Assembly (NCBI GenBank): GCA_012934845.2
Contig: WNNJ02000601.1
Span: forward strand, 1 to 64,000
Origin: Pomphorhynchus laevis
Lineage: Eukaryota > Acanthocephala > Palaeacanthocephala > Echinorhynchida > Pomphorhynchidae
Direction of reading: 5' to 3'
DNA: 64,000 bases
Shown here in pieces: positions 10,792 to 22,279 of this stretch. The translations under genes and the position numbers were made by a program. The notes under the pieces are model-generated. The model did not search any database, had not been told where the DNA came from, and was given only the letters and a program-made list of their open reading frames with translations. Within the stretch, counting starts at the first letter, position 1; each line of letters starts with the position of its first letter.

Positions 10792-12778
10792 ATTAATTTA
10801 ACATAAAAATACAAAACTTAAAATTATCATCCGTTTTTGCGCATTGAATAATGCGCTTTTACTAAACTCGACAGACAAATTGTCACTAAACGCGAAAGAA
10901 TTTTACAAAACTCGATATACAAAGCATCACTTTGTGATTTATATTATTACTGACTAATATAAAAGTGTTGATATAAGACATTGTTATATTAATGTTATAC
11001 CTTCTACGCATAATTATATTAAAAAATACACTTTGAAGATTGAGTGATAATCAAAGCATTTTAACAATACACAATGCGAAATCCGTAAAAGGACAAATTG
11101 TAGATTTTCGAGAGTGCAATTATCGATACGCGAATTGTAACATTCAATAACAAAACGTTTAACCTAGTTTTAACTTGTTGTAAGTGTTGATATTTTAATT
11201 TTGAATTCTAAATAAACTAAGAATTTACGAATTAAGTAATCCTGTGAAAATATGTCCGGACTTAATCTCCAATGATTCGGATGTTATTGGAGGCATTTTT
11301 GATTTTTCTCTAAATTCTAATGTAAACAAATGACAATAACATCAGTATATTTGTGTCTTTATTTACTTTCAAATCCAAATTCGCTTCGATCTTTATATTG
11401 ATAACAGCCTCTTCTGTCAGGGATAGGATAGTAGTGATATTTTTATTGCCCAAATTATTCTAGAATGACATTTATTCTTAGAATATTTGGGAATTTATCA
11501 TATTGACTGATTCTATCGATTATTTCTATGAATGATGTTTTAAGATTTGGACTATTTTATTCTAACTTAGTGTCGAGTAGAAACCTGTCATAGTGTACAC
11601 CTTAATCTTTAGATGCCAATATTATGCCTACGCATAATGATTCTTATGATTTACATAATGGGATTGCATCATTTCCATATGGGTTATAATATTTCTCTAG
11701 TATATCATACAACTGTTGTAAAATGGCTTGGAAGAATCCACTTCCTTTATAAATATATGAATTAACTATATACATGTATAATTCAAAAAATAAGAAGATT
11801 CAAATTTATCAATGACAATTAGAAGCGATTTACTGTGATGATCAACGGAGTGCCGAATAGTGTAGTAATTTATTTTGATGGTTAAATGCATATTTATATC
11901 GGGAAAAACGATGGATAATAGGTGTAATAACTGTTTGGAGCATTTAGTTGAATTTGTTTTCTTAATTTGAGAAAATAGTTTCTTACATTGTAAGCCTTTA
12001 CATAACGGATATTTATTTTTACTCTTGTGATTGCAGTACTCAAAATTGGGTGGAAAGATCAAATTGTACTATTTGAATACTACAAATTTCAGTACTCAAA
12101 TTGGGTGTCACGTAGAAAGCTCATATGGTGTACACCTGAAAGGCGTTGTTCATAGCAGATATTCGGTTTCTTTCGGAGACAATATTAAAACGCGTAATGA
12201 GTACTATGTTCTATAGCAAAATGTTTAATATTTGAAATCGCTGAGTTTTATACGATTTGTTTATGGGGAAATATAAACTTTATAAAAATGACCGATTATT
12301 ATTTATGACTTGCGCATTGAATAATGTGCTACTAAACCCGAAAGACAAATTGTAAGAGCAACTATCACTTGATAATTTCTATTTTAACTTTCCAATGTAA
12401 CAATTATGATCAAAAAAGCAAATATACAGAACATTGCCTTATTGAAAAGACAAATTGTAGATTATGTTTGTCTTTTGATTTATTTATCTGTTTCTTTTGT
12501 TGAGACTAAGTCGGTCAATCAAATGTCCTAGGTATTTGTGGTTTATTTTTATTGTGCTCTTAAATTATCGTATGTACAGATTGCATATGTAAGCATTTGA
12601 TGTGATTAAAGCATTAAAATATTCACTGGACTAATATTTGTTGCTGGGTCACAGATATAAAGAAGGGTCAACTCCAGTGATTAGATCACATGCATTTTGC
12701 AATTTGGTTATCATCTAATCTTACTTCGTTGATACAACACTTAGAATCTCGCTCTTTATATCCGATAGTACCATTATT
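10792..12778. repeat. Duplicated non-coding block, copy 1, right part
   Basis: It matches 18079-20053 almost base for base apart from scattered substitutions and small indels. The longest frame inside (11766-12062, minus, 98 aa) is preserved in both copies (19055-19351), but it resembles no family I know. Its preservation follows from the low overall divergence rather than from selection. The block ends abruptly at a PLE at about 12779. A diverged third copy of parts of it lies at 21577-21950. It may be a non-autonomous element or a segmental duplication. Confidence 0.88.
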
Positions 12779-14200
12779 CAACAGAAGCCACGAAACACAC
12801 CTAGTTTTGTTGATACTGAATGACTGCTGTCCCAAGGAATATACAAGCTAGTTTCTGTGGCTTTTCTGAATACTTTAGTGACGGAGATATCAGTGGTCAA
12901 AACTTCTCAATCTAGGAAAGGTAAGAACTCGTTAGAGGGCCAGGTAATTGTCACTTCTATTCGAGGATTCAATGAATTGAAAATTCTGACGAAATCATCT
13001 GCTTTATCACGACTTTCTTGCCAAATAACAAACATATCATCGATGTAACGATAAAATGCGATAGGTCGTATATTACAACGGCTTATAGCTTCTTCCTCTA
13101 ACTTTTGTATGCACAGGTCAGCCAAGGCGGGGGCGCTTGGTGATCCCATAGCAACACCAAAAAGTTGTTTATATATAATGCTATCAAAGGAAAAGTTCGT
13201 TGTTTATGCTAAATGGAATAATCTCTTACATTTAGCCAAATGTTCACTATCTGTCCAAGGGTATCCGAGTCTTGATATAGCAAAGTCTACAGCATCATTT
13301 ACTGACACATTTGTAAATAGTGATTTCACATCTAATGTGAAAATTACATACGTTATCCGCTTTAAGTTTAGTGCTCTCAATTTGTTAACAAAATCAGTAG
13401 TATTTAGCACTTTGTAGGAATTGACATCACAACAGGTTTTAGCAAACTTGACAGGAACTTACCAACACCATAGTTAAATGCACATTTCATTGACACAATA
13501 GGACGTAAGGGACAGTCTAGCTTGTGGATTTTGAGCAAACCGTACATGTAAGGTACAAGAGGATCGGATGGAAACATTTGGAGATATTCTACACGCGTGA
13601 TCAATTCTTTTGAAGCAAAGTATTTAAGTAGTGTTACCACTTCACGTGCCACGCTTTTGCAGTATTTCTTAAAGAAGGTTCAAATGTGGATGTATCTCCC
13701 AAAATAGACAACATCTTTTAATTGTAAGCAGATCTATCCAACAGCACTACACAATTCCCCTTATCAGCTTTAGTCAAGACTATTTGATCGTTATCACGAA
13801 GATCTTTTAAAGCGTTCAATTCAGCTCTGGAGATGTTGGAACGAATTGATTTGTTCACATTTGTCCTATATATATGATGTCTAAGACCAGTAAGTTTGTG
13901 TATTAACAATTGTTTATTTTGATGTCCCTCAAAGTTTTCTACAACCTTTTGACTAAGTAACTCTAGTTCTGCGGTAACCGATATTGAATCACTAAATTTC
14001 AGTGATGATTCACAGATTCCAAACTGAAGGCCTTTCCTTAAAATTTTTAACTGATTTTCAGAAATATTCTGTTTACTTAGATTTACTACAGGCATGGGTT
14101 GGGGAGTCACAACATCGACGCTAGGCAAGGTGTTTCGTAGTTGATGAAGTGTGGTTGACAATATAAACGTAATCTTACGCATTAATCTGTAACCTTGTTA
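12779..14200 (-). pseudogene. PLE, N-terminus to RT, broken
   Basis: A Penelope-like ORF in at least four frame segments. Positions 13718-14182 hold the N-terminal domain ending LTKADKGNCVVLLDRSAY. Positions 13404-13652 hold LLKIHKLDCPLRPIVS. Positions 13204-13410 hold FTLDVKSLFTNV, with the first catalytic Asp. Positions 12907-13149 hold MGSPSAPALADL, then YRYIDDMFVIW, the RT catalytic box, and FLPFLD. Further left, a conserved PLE stretch with ETSLYIPWDSSHS can be read to about 12780. There the element is cut off before its GIY-YIG domain by the duplicated block. The catalytic residues survive but the frame is broken several times. Confidence 0.85.
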
Positions 14201-14447
14201 AGGAACAGCTTGTAAAGAATATTCTGAAGACTTCCTCAAAGTCTTAGGAGATCTCAGACTGTCGAGAGGCTGTCGCTACAAAGTTCCTCCAACCACATTT
14301 GAATGTCCAAAATGATTTTGTTTTTCATACATTGTAACATAACTTGTTTTATTGTTTCAGATACTTCGTGATAATGTCCGCGGTTAGCGAACGAAATATC
14401 GAAGAAATATTCAATTTATTTTTTTGGGAATGGCATATAGATAAAAA

Positions 14448-15205
14448 CAATAACATTAAGTTAAATGACCTATAGTGGATTCATGTTATGTCCTGCCATT
14501 ACATCATTAGCAGCTGTATCCAAATGGCACAACAGCCATCAGTTAGCTAATCCAATAAGCTTTTCTTGCCTTGCGTAACTTAGAATCCCCTCAGTTGCCT
14601 TCAATAATCGTATATTTATAGCGCTAGATATTTTCAGTAACACCGTGTTGTATTGCGTGATTTACCGCGTCATCTGTGTTTGTTTTTTGTTTATGTGACA
14701 ACGGCGATTGTTTATTCTGATGCTAAATTGTGCTGATGTTTCACCGACATACTGCTTACAACACATTACACAGGTTGCAACGTACACACAGTTAATTGTA
14801 GTGCATGTAGCGGGCTTATTCGAGGTATTCTTCTTTCCAGGATTCTTTCAAACGTATCATGCGTATGGCTAAACCAGTTGAAAAGCATGCAGTTACTTCG
14901 TTTGTACAAGCATCCAGTAATACACAGAAAATGTCATCGATATAGCGAAGCCATATTTTCGGTTTCAGCATTTGTTTTTCAATAAATGACTGCTCGACTT
15001 CAGACAAGTATAAACTTGCGTAAGACGGTCCAACTGGGCTTCCCATCGCCGTTCCTTGGAGCTGTTTACAAAGTTTATTATTGAAATTGAACGTATTTGA
15101 TTCATAATTGAGCTTGAGGGATTCAATTAGTCGTTTACTCTACATTCAAAATTCGTTTTTAGACAGAATGCTCGAAATCGTTTCGAGTCCCTTTTCCGTA
15201 TCGAT
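14448..15205 (-). pseudogene. PLE fragment: RT palm fused to GIY-YIG by an internal deletion
   Basis: The right part encodes LQGTAMGSPVGPSYASL and LRYIDDIFCVLL (RT motifs). It passes directly into a GIY-YIG domain (INCVYVATCVMCCKQYVGETS, then RINNRR) within about 250 bp. The RT thumb and linker are missing. The same junction is present at 56345-57110, so both copies descend from one deleted master. Frameshifts are present at the join and in the GIY-YIG part. The element stops near 15205, where the second copy continues. Confidence 0.85.
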
Positions 15206-15499
15206 AGACGCTATCGATATGTCGTTTTTAATATTTCGAAAATTTTTTTGTGCTCCTGGATGGTAAGGTTGATATTATAATTTTTTCATTTTGTTTTGTG
15301 TCGTGATTTTGTCTTGATTTTGTCGTCTTGATATATGCTCTATTTTGTGCTACGTCTATTTCTCTTTTTGTAACCTCTGTTTTGAAAATCTAAACGTCTT
15401 TTATTTATCCATTTTAGTCTTTCAGTTTTTGTGTTACACAGATAAAATATTCTTCTAAATTAGTTTTCCATTGTTTTTCTTTGTTGAAAATAAATGACC

Positions 15500-17100
15500 G
15501 CTCTTTGAGTGTAATATATTATTAGACACAATCTTATTGTGCATTGGTATTTCTTATTTGCCAGTTTTGTTAATCCGCAGTGACATATCTAAGAATTTTG
15601 TGTTTTCCTGACTTATTTCAGCGGTAAATATTAACGACCCAAATTCATTTAGCTTATGAATCATTGTGTTTAATGATGTTATATCATTACGCCATATAAC
15701 GAATATGTCGTCAATATACCTTAGCCATACAATTGGTTGCTCATTTAAGGTTTGTAGAAACCGTTTTTCATACCAATCGGCATAAAGTATAGCTAATATG
15801 GGTGCTACTGGCGTTCCCATGGCCGTTCCATTTTTTGATGATACGTATGATTGTTGAATTTAAAATAATTTCCATTCAAAATAGTGCTTAGTGACTCTAC
15901 AACAAAATTTCGTTTTTTCTCAATCCAATTATTATTTATCATTGCCTTATTAATCGCAGTTAATGCATCGTTAGCTGGTATATTAGTAAATAATGACTGT
16001 ACGTCTAAAGTCAATAGAATATCAGTATTAAATGTTTTTACTTTTGAAACTTTCTCAATAAAATCTTTTGAATTTTTTATATAACTATTTACATTAGTTA
16101 TTAATGGACTTAGTAGCTCGTGAACATACCTAGACAGTTTTTCAGTTGTTGTGCCTACGTTGCTGATTATTGGTCTTCCGACACAAGGTGTTATATTTTT
16201 GTGAATTTTTGGAAGCATGTAAAATTGACCATTGCATGGATTTGCCGTTATTAGTTTTTCTCGATCAGTTGTATCTAATAATTTGTTGCTAATGTATCTG
16301 TCAACTAAGTCAACAACTTGTTTTTGAATATCTTGAAATGTATCTTTTTGTGCCTTCTCGTAAGATAAGCTGGATAATTGTCTTATTCCTTCATTTATAT
16401 AATCGTTTTTCTTCCAAATCACAACATCATTAGTTTTGTCGGCCTTTTTAATTACAATATCGGTTCTTGCTTTTAAACTTTTTAATATGTGATGTTGTTT
16501 TTTGTTAATATTTGGAACATATCCAAAATTTGGTGGTAAGGATATATATTTTTTAAATATTTCTTTTCCTGCTCCATAGAGAATTAATTTTTTGCTCTTC
16601 AGTTGTGTTTGTGAAAGTCTCATTTAGAATTTTTTAATTGATTGTGTAACTACATAGCGTGAAAATTCTCTCTTAATCATATTAAAGTTCAATCCTAGAC
16701 TTAAAGTATTTAATGTATCAAGTGGTATTGTGTCTTCTGTCAGGTTTACAGTATTGGTTGGTATGAATTTTCTTGTTCTTTCACGTTTTAATCTTCGTAC
16801 TGATATAATAGGTGTTAGATCTATATCTTCAAATGAAATATTTATTTTTGTTCTCCATGATAGCTTCTTGGCCTTTGAAATGACGAGTTTTTTATATAGG
16901 TTATGATCAAATATATCTTTATCCTTCATGGAACCGTACGTATGTCTGTAGAATTTTAATATCAGTTTTTGTAAACGTTTTGATTTATTCGTTATGGTCT
17001 TCTTCCATTGGTTTTTGAGGGACAGGGAAAATGAATCATCAGCAAGCTCGAAATGGACGCACATATACTTTATAATTTGCAAAGTCTTCAGTTGGATGTT
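15500..17100 (-). pseudogene. PLE, nearly complete N-terminus and RT
   Basis: Three consecutive frames cover most of a Penelope-like ORF. Positions 16624-17082 hold the N-terminal helical region. Positions 15805-16623 hold IVIKKADKTNDVVIW, MLPKIHKNITPCVGRPIISN and LTLDVQSLFTNIP. Positions 15554-15820 hold MGTPVAPILAIL, then WLRYIDDIFVIW and FLDMSL. The catalytic residues (Asp of TLDV and both Asp of YIDD) are intact. Frames change near 16623 and near 15815, and the ORF stops after FLDMSLRINKTGK without a GIY-YIG domain. On the minus strand it follows directly after the tail of another PLE (17205-17683), the tail-to-head order typical of PLE tandems. Confidence 0.88.
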
Positions 17101-17204
17101 ATTGTTTTTACAAAAAAGTAAGAATTTTAGATGAGCTCGAATTAATGTTCTCTGTTTAATAGACAGGACACGACATTGTGTGCATGTATATACATTGTTA
17201 TAGT

Positions 17205-17683
17205 TTTCTCCTTGGTAAGGATTAATTACACTCCCTGCTAGGACTCTCCATTTAGTTCAGGTATATAATATCCAAGGTGTTAAATAGCCAAAAAATTATT
17301 TTACTACTATAAACACTAGCAAAGAACAGAGACTTTTTATTTAAAACGTTCCGTCCGAATATAGTACTTTTTCAATCTGAAAAAATACAGTAATTAGAGT
17401 CATAAAATCTGAAAAAGACTTTGTCTGTATAAAATTTGTCTGGTCGCCAAAAATATGTGTGTTCTATATTGATACCTTTTCCTTTGTCGCACATCAATTG
17501 ACCTATCCACTGTTGTTCTAATTTTTTGCGGGTGACTTTTTCATCGACATTGCCCGCTATAACACAATATGTGAAGCAATCAGTGGTGGTATCGTTGCAT
17601 TTGACACAATGATTAACTATGGCGTCTCGGTTGACTAACTTCTTTATTAAATCGCTTCGGCGGTTATTTAATCTTACATTCAT
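17205..17683 (-). pseudogene. PLE GIY-YIG C-terminal fragment with 3' region
   Basis: It encodes the second half of a GIY-YIG nuclease: NVRLNNRRSDLIKK, a CVKC pair, and KLEQQWIGQL near the end. The catalytic GIY part is missing. The near-identical copy at 58430-59095 continues upstream through IYVANCQKCHAQYVG, so this copy was cut at 17682, exactly where a palindrome begins. The 3' untranslated part (17205-17370) is also shared by both copies. Confidence 0.82.
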
Positions 17684-17721
17684 GTCTTCTTCAGGTATAA
17701 ATTATACCTGAAGAAGACATT
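17682..17721. repeat. Perfect 19-bp-arm palindrome at a PLE breakpoint
   Basis: The arms 17682-17700 and 17703-17721 are exact reverse complements with a 2-base spacer. The right arm holds the start of the hammerhead-like PLE end at 17709. The left boundary coincides with truncation of the GIY-YIG frame. Confidence 0.85.
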
Positions 17722-17740
17722 TTGTCGAAACGTTGTTATA
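17700..17740 (+). ncRNA. Hammerhead-ribozyme-like core at a PLE terminus
   Basis: CTGAAGA at 17709-17715, then A, GAC, a 5-base loop, GTC, and GAAAC at 17728-17732. This is the conserved hammerhead order, with a very short stem II and one extra A before it. ACGT after GAA would form the minimal stem III seen in PLE hammerheads, and TTATAC/GTTATAA could form stem I with one bulge. PLEs are known to carry such minimal hammerheads in their terminal repeats. Self-cleavage here is inference. Confidence 0.5.
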
Positions 17741-17861
17741 AAGTAAAGTACACAATAAATAATTAAAAAAACTGTGTCTGTGTCGGTTTCTTTTTATCCT
17801 TAGCTATTCATAAATGGAATCTGTTCAAATCGATCCCGAATCGCTGCTTCCTTACGAAAAT

Positions 17862-20053
17862 ATACTCATTGAAGTCAAACTCAAAATATATCAAATTAAA
17901 TATCGACAACGTTCTATACATGATCACATTTTAAAATACGCATTGGTATCTGAGTGAACACCATGTTTTCTATTGTCGTCTATTTAATATAAATAAGCAA
18001 AACATTTCAACAGTACACGCTTTTATAAGAATCGTAATGGATTTTGTAACATTTTTGAATAACTGCTGTTATGAATGTATTAATTTAACATAAAAATACA
18101 AAACTTAAAATTATCATCCGTTTTTGCGCATTGAATAATGCGCTTTTACTAAACTCGACAGACAAATTGTCACTAAACGCGAAAGAATTTTACAAAACTC
18201 GATATACAAAGCATCACTTTGTGATTTATATTATTACTGACTAATATAAAAGTGTTGATATAAGACATTGTTATATTAATGTTATACCTTCTACGCATAA
18301 TTATATTAAAAAATACACTTTGAAGATTGAGTGATAATCAAAGCATTTTAACAATACACAATGCGAAATCCGTAAAAGGACAAATTGTAGATTTTCGAGA
18401 GTGCAATTATCGATACGCGAATTGTAACATTCAATAACAAAACGTTTAACCTAGTTTTAACTTGTTGTAAGTGTTGATATTTTAATTTTGAATTCTAAAT
18501 AAACTAAGAATTTACGAATTAAGTAATCCTGTGAAAATATGTCCGGACTTAATCTCCAATGATTCGGATGTTATTGGAGGCATTTTTGATTTTTCTCTAA
18601 ATTCTAATGTAAACAAATGACAATAACATCAGTATATTTGTGTCTTTATTTACTTTCAAATCCAAATTCGCTTCGATCTTTATATTGATAACAGCCTCTT
18701 CTGTCAGGGATAGGATAGTAGTGATATTTTTATTGCCCAAATTATTCTAGAATGACATTTATTCTTAGAATATTTGGGAATTTATCATATTGACTGATTC
18801 TATCGATTATTTCTATGAATGATGTTTTAAGATTTGGACTATTTTGTTCTAACTTAAAGTGTCGAGTAGAAACCTATCATAGTGTACACCTTAATCTTTA
18901 GATGCCAATATTATGCCTTCGCATAATGATTCTTATGATTTACATAATGGGATTGCATCATTTCCATATGGGTTATAATATTTCTCTAGTATATCATACA
19001 ACTGTTGTAAAATGGCTTGGAAGAATCCACTTCCTTTATAAATATATGAATTAACTATATACATGTATAATTCAAAAAATAAGAAGATTCAAATTTATCA
19101 ATGACAATTAGAAGCGATTTACTGTGATGATCAACGGAGTGCCGAATAGTGTAGTAATTTATTTTGATGGTTAAATGCATATTTATATCGGGAAAAACGA
19201 TGGATAATAGGTGTAATAACTGTTTGGAGCATTTAGTTGAATTTGTTTTCTTAATTTGAGAAAATAGTTTTTTACATTGTAAGCCTTTACATAACGGATA
19301 TTTATTTTTACTCTTGTGATTGCAGTATTCAAAATTGGGTGGAAAGATCAAATTGTACTATTTGAATACTACAAATTGCAGTACTCAAATTGGTTGTCAC
19401 GTAGAAAGCTCATATGGTGTACACCTGAAAGGCGTTGTTCATAGCAGATATTCGGTTTCTTTCGGAGACAATATTAAAACGCGTAATGAGTACTATGTTC
19501 TATAGCAAAATGTTTAATATTTGAAATCGCTGAGTTTTATACGATTTGTTTATGGGGAAATATAAACTTTATAAAAATGACCGATTATTATTTATGACTT
19601 GCGCATTGAATAATGTGCTACTAAACCCGAAAGACAAATTGTACGAGCAACTATCACTTGATAATTTCTATTTTAACTTCCCAATGTAACAATTATGATC
19701 GAAAAAGCAAATATACAGAACATTGCCTTATTGAAAAGACAAATTGTCTTTTGATTTATTTTTCTGTTTCTTTTGTTGAGACTAAGTCGGTCAATCAGAT
19801 GTCCTAGGTCTTTGTTGTTAATTTTTATTGTGCTCTTAAATTATCGTATTTACAGATTGCATATGTAAGCATTTGATGTGATTAAAGCATTAAAATATTC
19901 ACAGGACTAATATTTGTTGCTGGGTCACAGATATAAAGAAGAGTCAACTCCAGTGATTAGATCTTATGCATTTTGCAATTTGGTTATCATCTAATCTTAC
20001 TTCGTTGATACAGCAATTAGAATCTCACTCTTTCTATCCGATAGTACCTTTAT
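17862..20053. repeat. Duplicated non-coding block, copy 2 (uninterrupted)
   Basis: It matches 8799-9096 followed by 10792-12778. It carries no MULE and only one copy of the 81-bp repeat, so it shows the state before insertion. The breakpoints against the PLEs on both sides are sharp. No coding content is recognised. Confidence 0.88.
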
Positions 20054-20960
20054 TTAATTTCTATTTTCATTAAAATCGCATTCATTGCTGTTGGAATTTA
20101 TTTTACGCAATGATCCGCTATCTTTGCCTCTTGTAGTTATTCAGAATCAAATAGTACGGTCGCTTTTTCAATTCGTTACGTTCTAATTTTTCATCCATAC
20201 AAATTACTGTTCAAAGATGGGGATTTATTTTACGCTTCTTCACAATTCATATGAAAGTGGATAATATTGCTTGATAATTTCCTTGTTATATGGAATTATA
20301 GTATTTATGGAGGACAGTTTTATTTTAAAGCGTTTAATACATAAAGTTGTAATCTATTGTACATTTTACAAAATCAGATTAAACTATATTTTATGAGAAA
20401 TGAATATATGTGTGATGATTGCAGATCCGTTCTAGTTCCAAATCACATTATCCTCATATATTCTAAGGTTGAGAGCAAACATGCATTTAAGCTATTCTTC
20501 ATCGCGAACTTCAAGTATAGCTCAAATTCATATGAATATAATCTTCAATTATTGGAAGTTAATATTTGTTAATTTATTTGTTATTTCAACTAGGAAGATG
20601 TAAAACACCAATTTTACAAATTAAATAAAGTAACTTCTGTATTTTGTAAATCACTGCTTTTACTGTTGAGGCATTAATTCTATATAGCACTACGCTTGAC
20701 ATTTGGTGGAGACTGTGAGAGTAAGCGCGCGTAAGACAAACTGTGCATTTACGTGATCATGTTCTCATTTGATCAAGTTCTGATTTTGCGTTAGGGGAGT
20801 AATGTTATTTAGCACTTCGCTTGACATTACATCTCATTGTGTTCAATTTACAAATAGTAGCCATTTTGTCTCGATAATGACACCCTCGTCATTATTGGAT
20901 AGGAATGACATTTATCCGTCGTTACAAATATCATTGTAACCACGGATAGTCGATGATTGT
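20054..20960. other. AT-rich sequence without a recognised gene
   Basis: A 71-aa frame on the plus strand (20357-20572) has no recognisable motif. Two short similar stretches containing gcactacgcttgacat and gcacttcgcttgacat lie at about 20688 and 20810. Nothing else is supported. Confidence 0.4.
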
Positions 20961-20984
20961 ATCATACCAATGTTACTTCTGTAT

Positions 20985-21430
20985 TCAAATCAATCTACAT
21001 CGCTGTAGATGGCTGCTAAATCACTACATTTTATATTAAATACTGAGAATGTTGTACTATAACTCAAACAGATAGCATCACATAGCCACACTGACGCATC
21101 AGTGATAACAGCGCTTCCAAAAAATAATTTCCGTAATTCAACTTCTGCCCATTTATGGTAATACAAAATTATTCTATTTAAGAAACAAAGAAGTGAATTG
21201 GTCAATCAAGGCATATGCTAAGTAGATACTCTCCATTCTAGAGTACCAGGATAATACTGTGATGCACATCTCTCATCAACAGGTCTACATCTGTTGTAAT
21301 AGTGACAGGCTTTACTAAAACTAGCTAGGGCGTATCTGTTATCATTTTTGATCTCAGTCAAAACATTAATGTATCTTAAAACTTTCTGGGTGTTCATAGG
21401 CAAAACAGCTGTTATAAGAGGCATTCTTAC
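20985..21430 (-). pseudogene. Unrecognised coding-like remnant
   Basis: Two adjoining frames (21218-21424 and 20990-21205) have protein-like composition with many Trp, Tyr, Cys and charged residues (for example ASQYYPGTLEWR and LFFGSAVITDASVWLCDAI). That is unlike translated AT-rich noise. They could be parts of one degraded protein. I do not recognise the family. A viral nucleoprotein-like origin is possible because such relics occur elsewhere in the window, but I cannot show homology. Confidence 0.3.
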
Positions 21431-21576
21431 TCAGACGAAATACGCATGATCGGCAAATACGACTATACCATCTAGCAAGCAAATCCTTGGCGGATCGGCA
21501 GCTGGAGCTGAAAAATCTTGGAGCCCGTTAGCAGCGGCCCTAGAAAACACGCAAAGCATTTCTCAATATATATAGA

Positions 21577-21950
21577 GAGATTATTCCGCGTGAATTATTC
21601 TGTTATACTCATTGAAGTCAAATGCAAAATATATAACATTAAATATCGACAACGTTCTATCAATGATCACATTTTAACATACACATTGATATTTGAGTGA
21701 ACACCATGTTTTCTATTATCGTCTATACAATATAAATAAGCAAAACATTTCAACAACACACTTTTGCGAAATCCTGAAGCCATTGTAGATTTTCGAGATT
21801 GGCAAATTTAGTGAAAAGCGAATTGTAACATTTAATAACAAAACCTTTAACCTATTTTTAGTTTACTGTAAAGGCTGATATTTTAATTTGGAATTCTAAA
21901 ATAAACTGATAATTGACGAATTAACTAATATTACGAAAATATGTCAGGAT
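21577..21950. repeat. Third, diverged partial copy of the 2-kb block
   Basis: It matches 8771-8950 and then jumps to sequence like 11070-11250, with more substitutions than separate copies 1 and 2. The internal deletion and divergence make it older. Confidence 0.75.
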
Positions 21951-22279
21951 GATATTCAGCATTTTTTGAAATTTGAAATGCACAATGTATACTAAGCGTG
22001 CACTTTTTCAATGCAGATACATCCGTTAGTGCTAATTTGTGTAAAAGGTAAAGTTGCACACGTCTAGTTTGTTTTTTAATATCTCGTATTATTTTTTCAA
22101 AGAATATCTTTCCATATTTCTTTTCTAGTTTCATTTCGTACAGATAATAAATTTTTTTCTATTACTTTCCTTAAATATTCTTTATTCATCAATTCAACAC
22201 TCCTCTTATCCATTTTATTTCTAACATTAGGATCAGATTTTAAATGTTTTAAAATAAATTTGATTTAGCTGCGTTCGTT

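Noticed and set aside
11766-12062. 98-aa frame conserved in both copies of the 2-kb block (also 19055-19351)
   Set aside because: The blocks are nearly identical throughout, so conservation of the frame carries no information. There is no motif and the plus-strand frame overlapping it is equally kept.
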